Shown here one piece after another: positions 1-8,764 of a DNA stretch of 64,000 nt (positions are counted from its first letter, which is position 1; the number at the start of each line of letters is the position of its first letter). Source of the stretch: an uncultured Bacteroidales bacterium (GTDB taxonomy: Bacteria > Bacteroidota > Bacteroidia > Bacteroidales > Paludibacteraceae). Below the pieces are notes generated by a model. The model was not told where the DNA came from, made no database searches, and was given only the letters and a program-made list of their open reading frames with translations. The position numbers and the translations under genes are program-made. The stretch lies in NCBI GenBank assembly GCA_902800215.1, contig CADCDS010000004.1, positions 36,185 to 100,184 of the forward strand, read 5' to 3'.

Positions 1-2544
1 GCTGCTCGTCAGCACATGAAAGACGGTGTGTCGAATGACTTCCTGGGTCTTTTCTTTGACGAGTATGAGTTAGGCGGTGGCCGTCTGGCTCCGCTGTTCA
101 CCGCTACGATGCGTGACAAGATTGATCCGGACATGGACAACAACGAGGTAAAACGCATCATCCGTAACGAAGTGGATGACGCGGTTGAGAACTCGTTCAA
201 CGTGCTTCGTACCCGTATCGACCGCTTCGGTGTTGTACAGCCGAACATCCAGAAGTTAGGTAACGGTCGTATCCTGATTGAGTTACCGGGTATCAAAGAG
301 CCGAAGCGCGTAGAGAAACTGCTGCAAGGTAGTGCAAACCTGGAGTTCTGGGATACTTACTATAGCCAGGAGCTGTTTAGCGACTTGCAGACTATCGAGA
401 GTAAGTTGGCTGAAGAAGAGCAGACCTTGGTTGGTTTGTTCTCTGACGGCGTTATTGGTAGAGACAAAACGCCGGTTATCGGTGTTGCTCATTATTCGGA
501 CACCGCACGTATCAACGCTATTCTGCAAAGTCACAAAGCAGACCTGCCGAGTTTGGCACATTTCTGCTGGGAAGTAAAAGCGATTGATGACCGCGGCATG
601 TATTTCCGTCTCATCGCGTTGAAACGTGAATCTACTCGTAAGGGTCCGAGATTGGAAGGCGACGTGATCACCGATGCACGTGCTGACTTCCAACAGAACG
701 GTCACGCCGAGGTATTGATGAAGATGAACGCTGCCGGTGCTCGCAAATGGGCTGAGATCACCAAGAAAGCATATGAAGATGGCCAGAAGAGCGTAGCTAT
801 CGTATTGGATGGCTTCGTATATAGTTTCCCGAACGTACAGAGTGAGATCACCGGCGGTAGCAGTTCTATTACCGGTCACTTCACGATGGACGAGGCAAAG
901 GACTTGGCGAACACGCTTAAGTCCGGTAAGATGCCGGCACCTGCCCGTATCATCCAATCGGATGTAGTAGGTCCGTCTCTGGGTCAAGAAGCTATCCGTG
1001 CCGGTTTGCTTTCCTTCCTGCTCGGTTTCATCCTGATTCTGGTTTACATGGTCTTCTACTATGGCTGGATCCCGGGTCTGATTGCAGACGCTGCATTGGT
1101 TTGCAACCTCTTCCTGTTGGTAGGTATCCTGGCTTCCTTCAACGCCGTACTGACCTTGCCGGGTATTGCCGGTATCGTGCTGACGATGGGTATGGCTGTG
1201 GATGCGAACGTGCTTATCTACGAGCGTATCCGTGAGGAGCTCCGTGGCGGCAAGGGTATGCGTAAAGCGGTTGAGGATGGTTTCAAGGGTGCCATCAGCG
1301 CCATCGTGGATGCGAACGTGACTTCGTTCCTGACCGGTGCCATCCTGGCTTACTTCGGTACAGGTCCTATCAAGGGCTTCGCTGTTACCTATATGATCGG
1401 TATCATCTCGTCCTTCTTGACGGCTGTGTTCATTACCCGTCTGTTGCTGGATGACTACTGCAAGCGTGAGAATGCGAAAGAGTTGAGCTTCACCACTCCG
1501 ATGATGAAGAACTTCCTGCAGAATATCCACTTCGACTTCGTGAAAGCACGCAAGTGGGCTTACTGCCTGTCGGGTGCACTTGTGATCTTCGCTATCTTGG
1601 GTCTTGAGCCGCACGTGTTCGGAAAACTGAACTTGGGTATTGATTTCTCCGGTGGTCGTAACTATGTGGTTCGTTTTGACAACGATCAGATTGAGACACA
1701 GAAAGTACGTGAGAACCTGAATGAGGTCTTCAAGGCAGATGCCAAAGTACGTGGCGAAGAGGAGTCCTTCTCGCTGAACGTAATCACCTTTGGTAACAAC
1801 GCCAACCAGGTACGTGTATCGACCAACTACCTCGTTAACGAGGATGATGTAGATGATCTGATTGACCAACTGCTGTATGACGGTTGCAAACCGTTCATGG
1901 CTGAGGAGGTTAGCTTCGATGACTTCAGTTCGTCGGAGAAGAACCCGGAGGTAGGTATCATGCAGAGCCAGAAGGTAGGTCCGTCTATTGCAGACGACAT
2001 CAAGACCAGTGCTATCTGGGCTATCTTTGCTGCGCTGATCGGTATCTTCATCTATATCTTGATCCGTTTCCGCAACTTCGCTTACTCCGTAGGTGCATTG
2101 GCAGCTTTGGCACACGATACCGTGATTATCCTGGGTCTGTATGCGATCCTTTGGAAGATCATGCCGTTCTCCATGGAGATCGACCAGGCATTTATCGCTG
2201 CTATCCTGACGGTTATCGGTTACTCTATCAACGATACCGTGGTCATCTTCGACCGTGTTCGTGAGTACAACAAGTTGTATCCGAAACGTGAGAAGAACGT
2301 GAACATCAACGATGCATTGAACAACACCTTGAGCCGTACGTTCTCGACCTCTATGAGTACGTTCGTGGTATTGTTGGCAATCTTCATCTTCGGTGGTGAG
2401 ACGATCCAAGGTTTCGTCTTCGCTCTCCTCATGGGTGTTATCGTTGGTACCTATTCGTCTCTGTTCATCGCTTCGCCGATTGCATACGATATCCAACGTG
2501 CGATTGCTAAGCGCAAAGAGAAAAAGGAAGCATTGAAGAAATAA
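1..2544 (+). CDS. secDF: SecDF fused protein-export membrane protein (5' partial)
   Basis: Accessory subunit of the Sec translocon that uses the proton gradient to pull exported proteins across the inner membrane. The reading frame is open to the first base, so the true N-terminus lies outside the window; about 847 codons are visible. The SecD half has its periplasmic domain, then a membrane block with the conserved segment GMAVDANVLIYERIREE. The SecF half follows on the same chain, with LGIDFSGG and the matching segment GYSINDTVVIFDRVREY. A SecD-SecF fusion is usual in Bacteroidota. The stop codon lies in the first unit of a heptamer repeat that leads into clpP, so the gene is probably co-transcribed with clpP and clpX. 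Confidence 0.97.
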   Translation, partial: AARQHMKDGVSNDFLGLFFDEYELGGGRLAPLFTATMRDKIDPDMDNNEVKRIIRNEVDDAVENSFNVLRTRIDRFGVVQPNIQKLGNGRILIELPGIKEPKRVEKLLQGSANLEFWDTYYSQELFSDLQTIESKLAEEEQTLVGLFSDGVIGRDKTPVIGVAHYSDTARINAILQSHKADLPSLAHFCWEVKAIDDRGMYFRLIALKRESTRKGPRLEGDVITDARADFQQNGHAEVLMKMNAAGARKWAEITKKAYEDGQKSVAIVLDGFVYSFPNVQSEITGGSSSITGHFTMDEAKDLANTLKSGKMPAPARIIQSDVVGPSLGQEAIRAGLLSFLLGFILILVYMVFYYGWIPGLIADAALVCNLFLLVGILASFNAVLTLPGIAGIVLTMGMAVDANVLIYERIREELRGGKGMRKAVEDGFKGAISAIVDANVTSFLTGAILAYFGTGPIKGFAVTYMIGIISSFLTAVFITRLLLDDYCKRENAKELSFTTPMMKNFLQNIHFDFVKARKWAYCLSGALVIFAILGLEPHVFGKLNLGIDFSGGRNYVVRFDNDQIETQKVRENLNEVFKADAKVRGEEESFSLNVITFGNNANQVRVSTNYLVNEDDVDDLIDQLLYDGCKPFMAEEVSFDDFSSSEKNPEVGIMQSQKVGPSIADDIKTSAIWAIFAALIGIFIYILIRFRNFAYSVGALAALAHDTVIILGLYAILWKIMPFSMEIDQAFIAAILTVIGYSINDTVVIFDRVREYNKLYPKREKNVNINDALNNTLSRTFSTSMSTFVVLLAIFIFGGETIQGFVFALLMGVIVGTYSSLFIASPIAYDIQRAIAKRKEKKEALKK

Positions 2545-2576
2545 TGGCTAAAGGCTAATGGCTAATGGCTAAAGTT
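2542..2576 (+). repeat. 7-bp-period repeat at the secDF/clpP junction
   Basis: Five consecutive heptamers: TAATGGC, TAAAGGC, TAATGGC, TAATGGC, TAAAGTT. The first supplies the secDF stop codon and the last abuts the ATG chosen for clpP at 2577. It is the clearest example of a repeat type found at many junctions in this window. Confidence 0.85.
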
Positions 2577-3260
2577 ATGCAAAACGATTTCTTAAAATAC
2601 GCTGTCTCGCAGGGTTTGAACTCCATGCATGTAGAGAACGTCATGTCTCGCAGCATGGATTCAACCCGTGCAAGCGGTTATATATCGCCCACTATCCTGG
2701 AGGAGCGTCAGTTGAACGTGACGCAGATGGATGTGTTCAGTCGCTTGATGATGGACCGTGTTATTTTCCTCGGTACCGAGGTGAATGATTACACAGCCAA
2801 CGTCATTCAGGCGCAGTTACTCTATCTGGACTCCGTGGATAGCGAACGCGATATCAACCTGTATCTGAATACACCGGGCGGTTCGGTGTATGCCGGTTTG
2901 GGAATATATGACACAATGCAGTTTGTTAAAGCACGTGTAGCTACGATCTGCACCGGTTTGGCTGCTTCGATGGGAGCGGTGTTACTGGTAGCCGGAGAGC
3001 AAGGAATGCGTGCCGCATTACCGCACAGCCGCGTCATGATTCACCAGCCTCTGGGAGGTATTCAAGGTCAGGCCAGCGATATTGAGATCACGGCCAAAGA
3101 GATTCTCAAACTCAAAGACGAACTCTATCAGATCATCTCCGACAAGTCCGGTAAGTCGATGGAACAAATCCGTCAGGATGCGGACCGTGACCACTGGATG
3201 ACCTCGCAGGAAGCGCTGGAATACGGAATGATCGACAAGGTATATACGCATAAAGAATAA
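2577..3260 (+). CDS. clpP: ATP-dependent Clp protease proteolytic subunit
   Basis: Serine protease that forms the tetradecameric barrel degrading proteins delivered by ClpX. The nucleophile is in GLAASMGA (Ser about 131) and the catalytic His in MIHQPLGG (about 156); the Asp is probably in the DRDHW segment near the C-terminus. Start choice: an upstream ATG at 2565 would add MAKV, but that codon lies inside the heptamer repeat. Starting at 2577 gives MQNDFLKYA, which matches the usual Bacteroidales ClpP N-terminus (M-x-x-F-x-K-Y). The length of 227 aa is normal for the family. The stop overlaps the clpX ATG by one base (TAATG), which suggests translational coupling. Confidence 0.96.
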   Translation: MQNDFLKYAVSQGLNSMHVENVMSRSMDSTRASGYISPTILEERQLNVTQMDVFSRLMMDRVIFLGTEVNDYTANVIQAQLLYLDSVDSERDINLYLNTPGGSVYAGLGIYDTMQFVKARVATICTGLAASMGAVLLVAGEQGMRAALPHSRVMIHQPLGGIQGQASDIEITAKEILKLKDELYQIISDKSGKSMEQIRQDADRDHWMTSQEALEYGMIDKVYTHKE

Positions 3261-4507
3261 TGGGGCGTAATACAGTAAATACGTGCAGTTTCTGTGGACG
3301 CACTATGCCGGAGATGTTCCAAGGCATGGAGCGCACCACGCTTATTTGCAGCGAGTGTATTGAGTCGGGCTATAAGATGCTTACCGCCAAACCCAAGAAA
3401 GTGGCTGCCAAAGCCGGTGAATTGAGTTTGGCTAACTTACCGACGCCGCAAGGCATCAAGGAGTTCTTGGACCAGTATGTGATTGGTCAGGACGATGCCA
3501 AGCGTTTTCTTTCTGTAGCAGTTTACAACCATTATAAGCGGGTGCTGCAAGAGATCTCGAACGATGACGTGGAGATTGAGAAGAGTAATATCCTGCTGGT
3601 GGGATCCACCGGAACGGGTAAGACTCTTCTGGCACGCACGATTGCCAAGATGCTGAAAGTGCCTTTCGCCATCGGTGATGCAACGGCACTGACGCAGGCA
3701 GGTTATGTAGGTGAAGACGTGGAGTCGCTGCTGGTTCGCCTGCTGCAAGATGCGGATTATGACGTGACCAAAGCGCAACGCGGTATCATCTTCATCGATG
3801 AGATCGACAAGATCGCCCGTAAGAGTGAGAACATGTCCATCACGCGTGACGTGAGCGGCGAAGGAGTACAACAGAGTCTGCTGAAGATGCTGGAGGGTTC
3901 GATTGTCAACGTACCGCCTCAGGGTGGACGGAAACATCCGGATCAGGAGTTGATACATATCGACACAAAGAATATCCTCTTTATCTGCGGTGGTGCTTTT
4001 GACGGTATCGAGCGTAAGATCTCCCAGCGTATGAATACGCAGACAGTGGGTTTTGCGGCACAAGAGAAAGCGGCACAGGTGGATAAGAACAATCTGCTGC
4101 AATATATCGCACCGCAAGATCTGAAGTCCTACGGTTTGATTCCGGAGATCATCGGTCGTCTGCCGGTTCTGACCTATCTGGAGCCGCTCAATAAAGAAGC
4201 ATTGCGTAATATCCTGACCGAGCCGAAGAACGCGCTTACTAAGCAGTACAAGAAACTGCTGGCGATGGATAACGTGACGCTTACCTTTGACGATGAAGCA
4301 CTGGATTATATCGTAGATAAAGCGATTGAGTACAAACTCGGTGCACGTGGATTGAGAGGACTGATGGAGACCGTGATGACCGATCTGATGTTTGAGTTAC
4401 CGAACCACAAGCATCTAGGTAAGACACAGGAGTTCCGGGTTACCAAACAGTTCACGGAACAGAAGTTAGGTCATCGGAAACTGATACAATTAAAAAACGC
4501 GGTTTGA
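3260..4507 (+). CDS. clpX: ATP-dependent Clp protease ATP-binding subunit ClpX
   Basis: AAA+ unfoldase that recognises tagged substrates and feeds them to ClpP. The N-terminal zinc-binding domain has Cys9, Cys12, Cys30 and Cys33. Then come Walker A GSTGTGKT (about 115-122), the pore loop GYVGE (about 148), Walker [10 protein letters not shown] (about 176-184), and the sensor-2 segment GARGLRG near 360. The length of 415 aa is standard. The gene begins on the last base of the clpP stop. A strong hairpin starts inside its final codons and ends the transcript. Confidence 0.97.
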   Translation: MGRNTVNTCSFCGRTMPEMFQGMERTTLICSECIESGYKMLTAKPKKVAAKAGELSLANLPTPQGIKEFLDQYVIGQDDAKRFLSVAVYNHYKRVLQEISNDDVEIEKSNILLVGSTGTGKTLLARTIAKMLKVPFAIGDATALTQAGYVGEDVESLLVRLLQDADYDVTKAQRGIIFIDEIDKIARKSENMSITRDVSGEGVQQSLLKMLEGSIVNVPPQGGRKHPDQELIHIDTKNILFICGGAFDGIERKISQRMNTQTVGFAAQEKAAQVDKNNLLQYIAPQDLKSYGLIPEIIGRLPVLTYLEPLNKEALRNILTEPKNALTKQYKKLLAMDNVTLTFDDEALDYIVDKAIEYKLGARGLRGLMETVMTDLMFELPNHKHLGKTQEFRVTKQFTEQKLGHRKLIQLKNAV

Positions 4508-4521
4508 GCCGCGTTTTTTTT
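4492..4521. terminator. Bidirectional intrinsic terminator after clpX
   Basis: Stem ACGCGG/CCGCGT (4497-4502 with 4509-4514), flanked by an A-run on the left and eight T on the right. It overlaps the clpX stop codon and lies between convergent clpX and the DUF4270 gene, so it can serve both. Confidence 0.85.
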
Positions 4522-4527
4522 GTGTTA

Positions 4528-5991
4528 TCAGAACCCGCTATAGACTAGTTCCAGTTCCATATCATTCTGTGCGGAACGGATCTTGGTAGCGGACATCGTT
4601 TGCTGTTGGCGTACCGACGAGACCGTCGTAGAGGAATAGGAAGTAACACTGGTCTCAATCGTAACCGGTACCAGCATCAGGTTTAGCACTTCCTCTTCTT
4701 CCGCCTCATTACGCAACTGGTTGCCTAAGAAATCGGACAGGTCATAGGTATAGTAATAGATGGCGTTTCCAGCCGTGTCCGTGCCTTGCGTCAGCGCACT
4801 CAACAGCGCACAGGTATCGGTAGGCAGTTCCCGGTTCTTAAAGAAGCGGTCCATGCTCTGTTCCTTGATAAGCAGCATATACGAAGCCGGTTGCAGCCAG
4901 TCATTGCGCGTGATCTCACTTTCCGAACCCGTGAACACATTCTCCACATTCACACGCACCTCGGCCTTGTTGATATACGGACGTTTGTAGAGATAAGCGA
5001 TGCTGTCATGGGCGTCATTCCATACCGAGTCATAGGTCAGATGACGGATGATGGTATCCGCAATCTGCGCCATCGGGAATTGCATACGCGTGTACACGCC
5101 TGCAGGCGCGATAATATAATTATAGGTGTCGGAATCCTGTTTCAGTTCTTCCACCAAAGCTTGCTTATCCTCGTAATAGAGATGATTAACCGTACGCACT
5201 TCCGAATTGGCGTAGAAGGCTTTCATATCATGCACCAAGGTGTCATTGCCCGGCGTCTTCTCGTATTCAAAATGATAAAAAACGCCCAATGCGATATCGG
5301 ATATGTTCAGCATCGTGGAGGAACCGAAAGAGGTCTCAATGAGCAAACCTTTGAATTGGTTATTGAAGGTCTCCTGGTCATCAAAAGACTGAATTGCCCA
5401 GAAATAGTCAGCAAACTCATCATTGACGCGCATGCGTAGCATGGGTGTATAGTTTCCGTTGCTGTCTTGCACCGAATCCAATTTTTCGGACGCCACCACA
5501 ATCCGGTGATTGGCCAGGATACTATGGGTATGGGAACAATAATCGTCGATATCCAGATCCGTAGGATACGTACCGGAATAGCGGAAGGTCTTTTTATCCA
5601 TCATATAGGCATCAATAGCCAAAGGCGAATAACCGTCTCCCGTCCAGCTGGCGTAATACATGAACAGACAAACGGAATCCAATCCGAGATTCTTGATATG
5701 CGATCCGGAAGGGTAACGATATCCCTCCGGACAGGCCAATTGCGTCAAGATAGAGGCACGCAGCACACCGAAATCCGTCTCTATCTCACCCAGCAAGAAA
5801 GAATCCGCCTGAGAGATGATCGCGCTGCAACTGTCTATGGCCGAACGGAAAGCAAACGTATCCGCCAGCACGATAATCTGATCTCCGGAATCCAGCACCG
5901 ATTCTCCGGTACTGGCTACATCGTCTTTACAGGCCGTGAAGGCCATGACGAAAGCAATGATACATCCTATAAACGCAAATCGTTTATTCAT
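4528..5991 (-). CDS. DUF4270-type outer-membrane lipoprotein
   Basis: Predicted lipoprotein of 487 aa. The start is set at the ATG that overlaps the upstream stop as ATGA; the frame extends 12 codons further, but only this start puts the signal peptide at the N-terminus. The signal sequence MNKRFAFIGCIIAFVMAF ends in the lipobox FTAC, followed by KDD. The body matches my memory of the DUF4270 family, which in Bacteroidales often sits beside a glycogen-synthase-like gene and panC, exactly as here. No enzymatic motif is visible and the function is unknown; a surface or periplasmic role is inferred from the lipobox. It is co-transcribed with the gene upstream and ends at a shared terminator. Confidence 0.8.
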   Translation of the reverse strand: MNKRFAFIGCIIAFVMAFTACKDDVASTGESVLDSGDQIIVLADTFAFRSAIDSCSAIISQADSFLLGEIETDFGVLRASILTQLACPEGYRYPSGSHIKNLGLDSVCLFMYYASWTGDGYSPLAIDAYMMDKKTFRYSGTYPTDLDIDDYCSHTHSILANHRIVVASEKLDSVQDSNGNYTPMLRMRVNDEFADYFWAIQSFDDQETFNNQFKGLLIETSFGSSTMLNISDIALGVFYHFEYEKTPGNDTLVHDMKAFYANSEVRTVNHLYYEDKQALVEELKQDSDTYNYIIAPAGVYTRMQFPMAQIADTIIRHLTYDSVWNDAHDSIAYLYKRPYINKAEVRVNVENVFTGSESEITRNDWLQPASYMLLIKEQSMDRFFKNRELPTDTCALLSALTQGTDTAGNAIYYYTYDLSDFLGNQLRNEAEEEEVLNLMLVPVTIETSVTSYSSTTVSSVRQQQTMSATKIRSAQNDMELELVYSGF

Positions 5992-6824
5992 TCTTCTTTC
6001 CCTAATAACGTTTGGAAGAAATCCCATTGACGTTTCGCCGCAGCAGCTACATCCTCTGTCTCCTCGTACGGCAAAACGGGTTTCCCCTTCGTCTCCGCAT
6101 AGTTTGCTACCCGTTGGTTCACCTTAGGCGACGCATATACCAACGCATCCGAATAATCCACCGCCAGACGCATCAACTCCTCATATCCGACCGGAAAATC
6201 GACGATGGAGCGCACGTCGGTTGTGGTGATACCATCGATACGCATTTTCTCCGAGAACTTCGTCGGAAAAGCTTTTTGATATTCGTTTTCGTCCAAAGAA
6301 AGGACGATTTTTGAGTTTGCAAAGAACGGTTCGTCAAAGAAGGCTTTCTTCAGATAGATCGGCGCCAGCGCACTCATCCAACCGGAACAAACGATGATAT
6401 CCGGCGTCCAACGGAGTTTCTTCACTGTCTCAATTACACCACGGGCATAGAAAATCACACGATCATCATTATCCGCATACTCCACTCCTGACGCATCGGT
6501 CAAACCTTTGCGACGGCCGAACAGATCATCGTTGTCAATAAAATAGATCTGGATACGCGCAGACTGGATGGAAGCCACCTTAATCAGCAAGGGATGATCC
6601 GAATCCTCAATGATCAGATTCATACCGGACAGGCGAATCACCTCGTGCAACTGGTTACGGCGCTCGTTGATCTCACCGAACTTAGGCATGAACGTACGAG
6701 TCTCAAAACCATGGCTCTGGAAGTACTCCGGAAGCTGACGGTTTAACAGACGAATTGGCGTCTCTTCTGCCAAATAAGGGTATATCTCCTGGGAGATAAA
6801 AAGGATTCGTTTCGGCTCTTTCAT
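5988..6824 (-). CDS. Glycogen/starch synthase N-terminal-domain (GT5-like) protein
   Basis: A 278-aa protein starting MKEPKRILFISQEIYPYLAE, which resembles the N-terminal ADP-glucose-binding domain of GT5 glycogen synthases. Further matches include DNDDRVIFYARGVIETVKKL and the segment around PDIIVCSGWMSAL. A full glycogen synthase is about 480 aa or longer; the second Rossmann domain is absent, so catalytic activity is doubtful. The start at 6824 is preferred because upstream codons would read through the promoter. It overlaps the DUF4270 gene by 4 nt (ATGA), so the two form an operon with its own promoter at 6848-6880. Short forms of this kind are common in Bacteroidales beside panC; their role is not known to me. 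Confidence 0.8.
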   Translation of the reverse strand: MKEPKRILFISQEIYPYLAEETPIRLLNRQLPEYFQSHGFETRTFMPKFGEINERRNQLHEVIRLSGMNLIIEDSDHPLLIKVASIQSARIQIYFIDNDDLFGRRKGLTDASGVEYADNDDRVIFYARGVIETVKKLRWTPDIIVCSGWMSALAPIYLKKAFFDEPFFANSKIVLSLDENEYQKAFPTKFSEKMRIDGITTTDVRSIVDFPVGYEELMRLAVDYSDALVYASPKVNQRVANYAETKGKPVLPYEETEDVAAAAKRQWDFFQTLLGKEE

Positions 6825-6847
6825 AAGCGTGTGAACATTTTTCCGCT

Positions 6848-6880
6848 GCAAAGTTACAAAAAAATTTTGACATATGCAAA
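6848..6880 (-). promoter_or_regulatory. Promoter of the GT5-like/DUF4270 operon
   Basis: On the minus strand: TTTG (6877-6880), 20 nt, TAACTTTGC (6848-6856). Its -33 box overlaps that of the divergent panC promoter in the near-palindrome TTTGACATATGCAAA. Confidence 0.75.
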
Positions 6881-6897
6881 AAAAAGTGTATCTTTGC
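6866..6897 (+). promoter_or_regulatory. Promoter of panC
   Basis: TTTG (6866-6869), 19 nt, TATCTTTGC (6889-6897), the Bacteroidetes -33/-7 pattern. The panC ATG is about 41 nt downstream of the -7 box. Confidence 0.75.
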
Positions 6898-6938
6898 ACG
6901 ATTTTTTGACAATAAGGACCAATTTATAGCACTTTTAT

Positions 6939-7799
6939 ATGCAAATTATTACTACCAAGAAGGAATTGCAAGCGATGGTAGAGGCTTGCAAAGCAACAGG
7001 AAAAACCATCGGTTTGGTACCTACTATGGGTGCCTTGCATGAAGGTCACGCCAGTCTGGTGAAACGCGCAGTGAACGAGAACAACGTGTGCTTCGTTTCG
7101 GTTTTTGTCAATCCTACCCAGTTTAACAACAAAGAGGACCTGGCCAAGTACCCTCGTAACATCCAACGCGATGCGGAGTTATTGGAAACCATCGGTGCAG
7201 ACTTTGTCTTCGCACCCACACCGGAAGAGATGTATTCGGAAGAGGAGATGAACACCACCTTCGATTTTGACTTCGCCGGTTTGGACAAAGTGATGGAAGG
7301 CAAGATGCGTCCCGGTCATTTCAACGGTGTTGTGCAGGTGGTAAGTCGTCTCTTCTACCTCGTGCAACCAGACAAGGCTTATTTCGGAGAGAAGGACTTC
7401 CAACAGTTGGCGATCATCCACCATATGGTAGAGCACAGCAGTATGGCCGGCACGTTCGGAAACCTGCAGATCATCGACTGTCCTATCGTACGTGAAGCAT
7501 CCGGTTTGGCACTCAGCAGCCGTAACGAACGGCTTTCCGAAGCGGAGAAAAAGACCGCGTTGGCTATCTCTAAAACGCTTTTTGCTTCGTTGGAATGGGC
7601 AAAAGAGGAAGGTGCGACTGTTGCGGATGTTCAACAGCGTGTCATTGACTCGATCAATGCGATAGAAGGATTGGAAGTGGAGTATTACGAGATCGTGGAT
7701 CAGACCAGTCTGCTACCTACAGACACCTTTGATCACGCCATCGGTTGCGTCACCGTCTATTGCGGACCGGTTCGGCTGATTGATAATATCAAGTACTAA
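6939..7799 (+). CDS. panC: Pantothenate synthetase
   Basis: Joins pantoate and beta-alanine using ATP to make pantothenate, the vitamin precursor of coenzyme A. The 286-aa length is typical. The ATP-binding HIGH-type motif is in PTMGALHEGHASLVKRA. Further family signatures are RPGHFNGVVQVVSRLF, KAYFGEKDFQQL and the C-terminal SSRNERLS loop. The start follows a clear promoter at 6866-6897. The stop begins a heptamer repeat that runs into pdxB, so the two cofactor-biosynthesis genes are likely co-transcribed. Confidence 0.97.
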   Translation: MQIITTKKELQAMVEACKATGKTIGLVPTMGALHEGHASLVKRAVNENNVCFVSVFVNPTQFNNKEDLAKYPRNIQRDAELLETIGADFVFAPTPEEMYSEEEMNTTFDFDFAGLDKVMEGKMRPGHFNGVVQVVSRLFYLVQPDKAYFGEKDFQQLAIIHHMVEHSSMAGTFGNLQIIDCPIVREASGLALSSRNERLSEAEKKTALAISKTLFASLEWAKEEGATVADVQQRVIDSINAIEGLEVEYYEIVDQTSLLPTDTFDHAIGCVTVYCGPVRLIDNIKY

Positions 7800-7824
7800 T
7801 GGCTAAAGGCTAATGGTTATAGTT
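7797..7824 (+). repeat. 7-bp-period repeat at the panC/pdxB junction
   Basis: TAATGGC, TAAAGGC, TAATGGT, TATAGTT. The first unit carries the panC stop and the third contains the pdxB ATG. The units are nearly the same as those at 2542-2576. Confidence 0.8.
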
Positions 7825-8763
7825 GTTGACCAACATATTCCTTTCATCGCTGAGGCTGTTCAACGGGAATGGCCTCAGGTCGATATTTTCCCGTTGAAAC
7901 CGGAAGAAATCGATGCTTCGGCGGTGAAAGATGCCGATGTGCTTATCGTACGGACACGTACGCGTGTGGATGCGTCTTTATTGGAAGGTTCGCAGGTACG
8001 TATGGTGTGTACAGCGACTATCGGATTCGATCATATCGATACGGCTTATTGCGAGACGCACGGTATCCGGTGGATGTCCTGTCCCGGATGCAATGCACAA
8101 GCCGTCTGCGACTATATCGAAGAAGCCTTAGAAGAAATCTCCAATATCCAATCTCCAATCTCCAATCCAATGACCATCGGCGTCATTGGTGTCGGTCATG
8201 TAGGTTCATTGGTTGCCAAGATGGCGGAACGCAAAGGATTGAAAGTGCTGCTCAACGATCCTCCGAAAGGGATGGGTGTCTCGTTAAAAGAGATCGCAGC
8301 GCAATGCGATATCATCACGTTTCACGTTCCGCTGGATCCCACTACTCATCACCTATGCGATGCGGAATTCTTGCTGCAATGCCGACCGGGTGCACTGATT
8401 ATCAATGCGGCACGTGGAGGTGTTGTGGATGAACAAGCGCTGCTGCAAAGCGGTCATCCGTTTGTCATAGATACTTGGGAGAATGAACCGCATATTGATG
8501 CGAATATGCTCCATCATGCCTTGTTGGCATCGATGCATATCGCCGGATATTCGTTGGAAGGGAAACGCAATGCTTCGCAGATGTGCCTTGATGCGGTAGC
8601 AGAGGAGTTTAACTTGCCGAAGATCAATCTGCAATCACCAAATACCAATGACCGATTATCAATCGGTGATTCATCACCGGGTTGGTTATCCCGCATTTTC
8701 GAACAACTCAAAGCCCATCCGGAACAATTTGAGCAGTTACGAAAAAACTACCCTCTAAGATAA
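7813..8763 (+). CDS. pdxB: 4-phosphoerythronate dehydrogenase
   Basis: NAD-dependent D-2-hydroxyacid dehydrogenase family enzyme that oxidises 4-phosphoerythronate in pyridoxal-phosphate synthesis. It opens MVIVVDQHIPFIAEAV, close to PdxB. The Rossmann motif is GVIGVGHVGS and the catalytic region includes INAARGGVVDE and a late His in SMHIAGYSLEGK. The 316 aa are slightly short for a PdxB with its C-terminal dimerisation domain. Two stretches are built of heptamer repeats: the linker before the NAD domain (8136-8163) and a segment near residues 272-287 (8626-8674). Neither shifts the frame. The ATG itself lies in the junction repeat after panC. Confidence 0.88.
   Translation: MVIVVDQHIPFIAEAVQREWPQVDIFPLKPEEIDASAVKDADVLIVRTRTRVDASLLEGSQVRMVCTATIGFDHIDTAYCETHGIRWMSCPGCNAQAVCDYIEEALEEISNIQSPISNPMTIGVIGVGHVGSLVAKMAERKGLKVLLNDPPKGMGVSLKEIAAQCDIITFHVPLDPTTHHLCDAEFLLQCRPGALIINAARGGVVDEQALLQSGHPFVIDTWENEPHIDANMLHHALLASMHIAGYSLEGKRNASQMCLDAVAEEFNLPKINLQSPNTNDRLSIGDSSPGWLSRIFEQLKAHPEQFEQLRKNYPLR
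8136..8163 (+). repeat. In-frame 7-bp-period repeat inside pdxB (first)
   Basis: AATCTCC, AATATCC, AATCTCC, AATCTCC, followed by a partial unit. It encodes ISNIQSPISNP, exactly between the substrate-binding half and the NAD-binding Rossmann domain, where PdxB normally has a linker. Confidence 0.8.
8626..8674 (+). repeat. In-frame degenerate 7-bp-period repeat inside pdxB (second)
   Basis: AATCTGC, AATCACC, AAATACC, AATGACC, GATTATC, AATCGGT, GATTCAT. It encodes a polar Ser/Asn-rich stretch before the last helix. Units are more diverged than in the first pdxB repeat. Confidence 0.6.
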
Positions 8764-8764
8764 C

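Noticed and set aside
283-2496. A 737-codon open frame antisense to secDF
   Set aside because: It lies wholly inside secDF on the other strand, has a His/Thr/Asp-rich composition typical of a shadow frame, and matches no family.
5988-6824. Full glycogen synthase
   Set aside because: Only the N-terminal domain is present and the second nucleotide-binding domain is missing, so it is annotated as GT5-like only.
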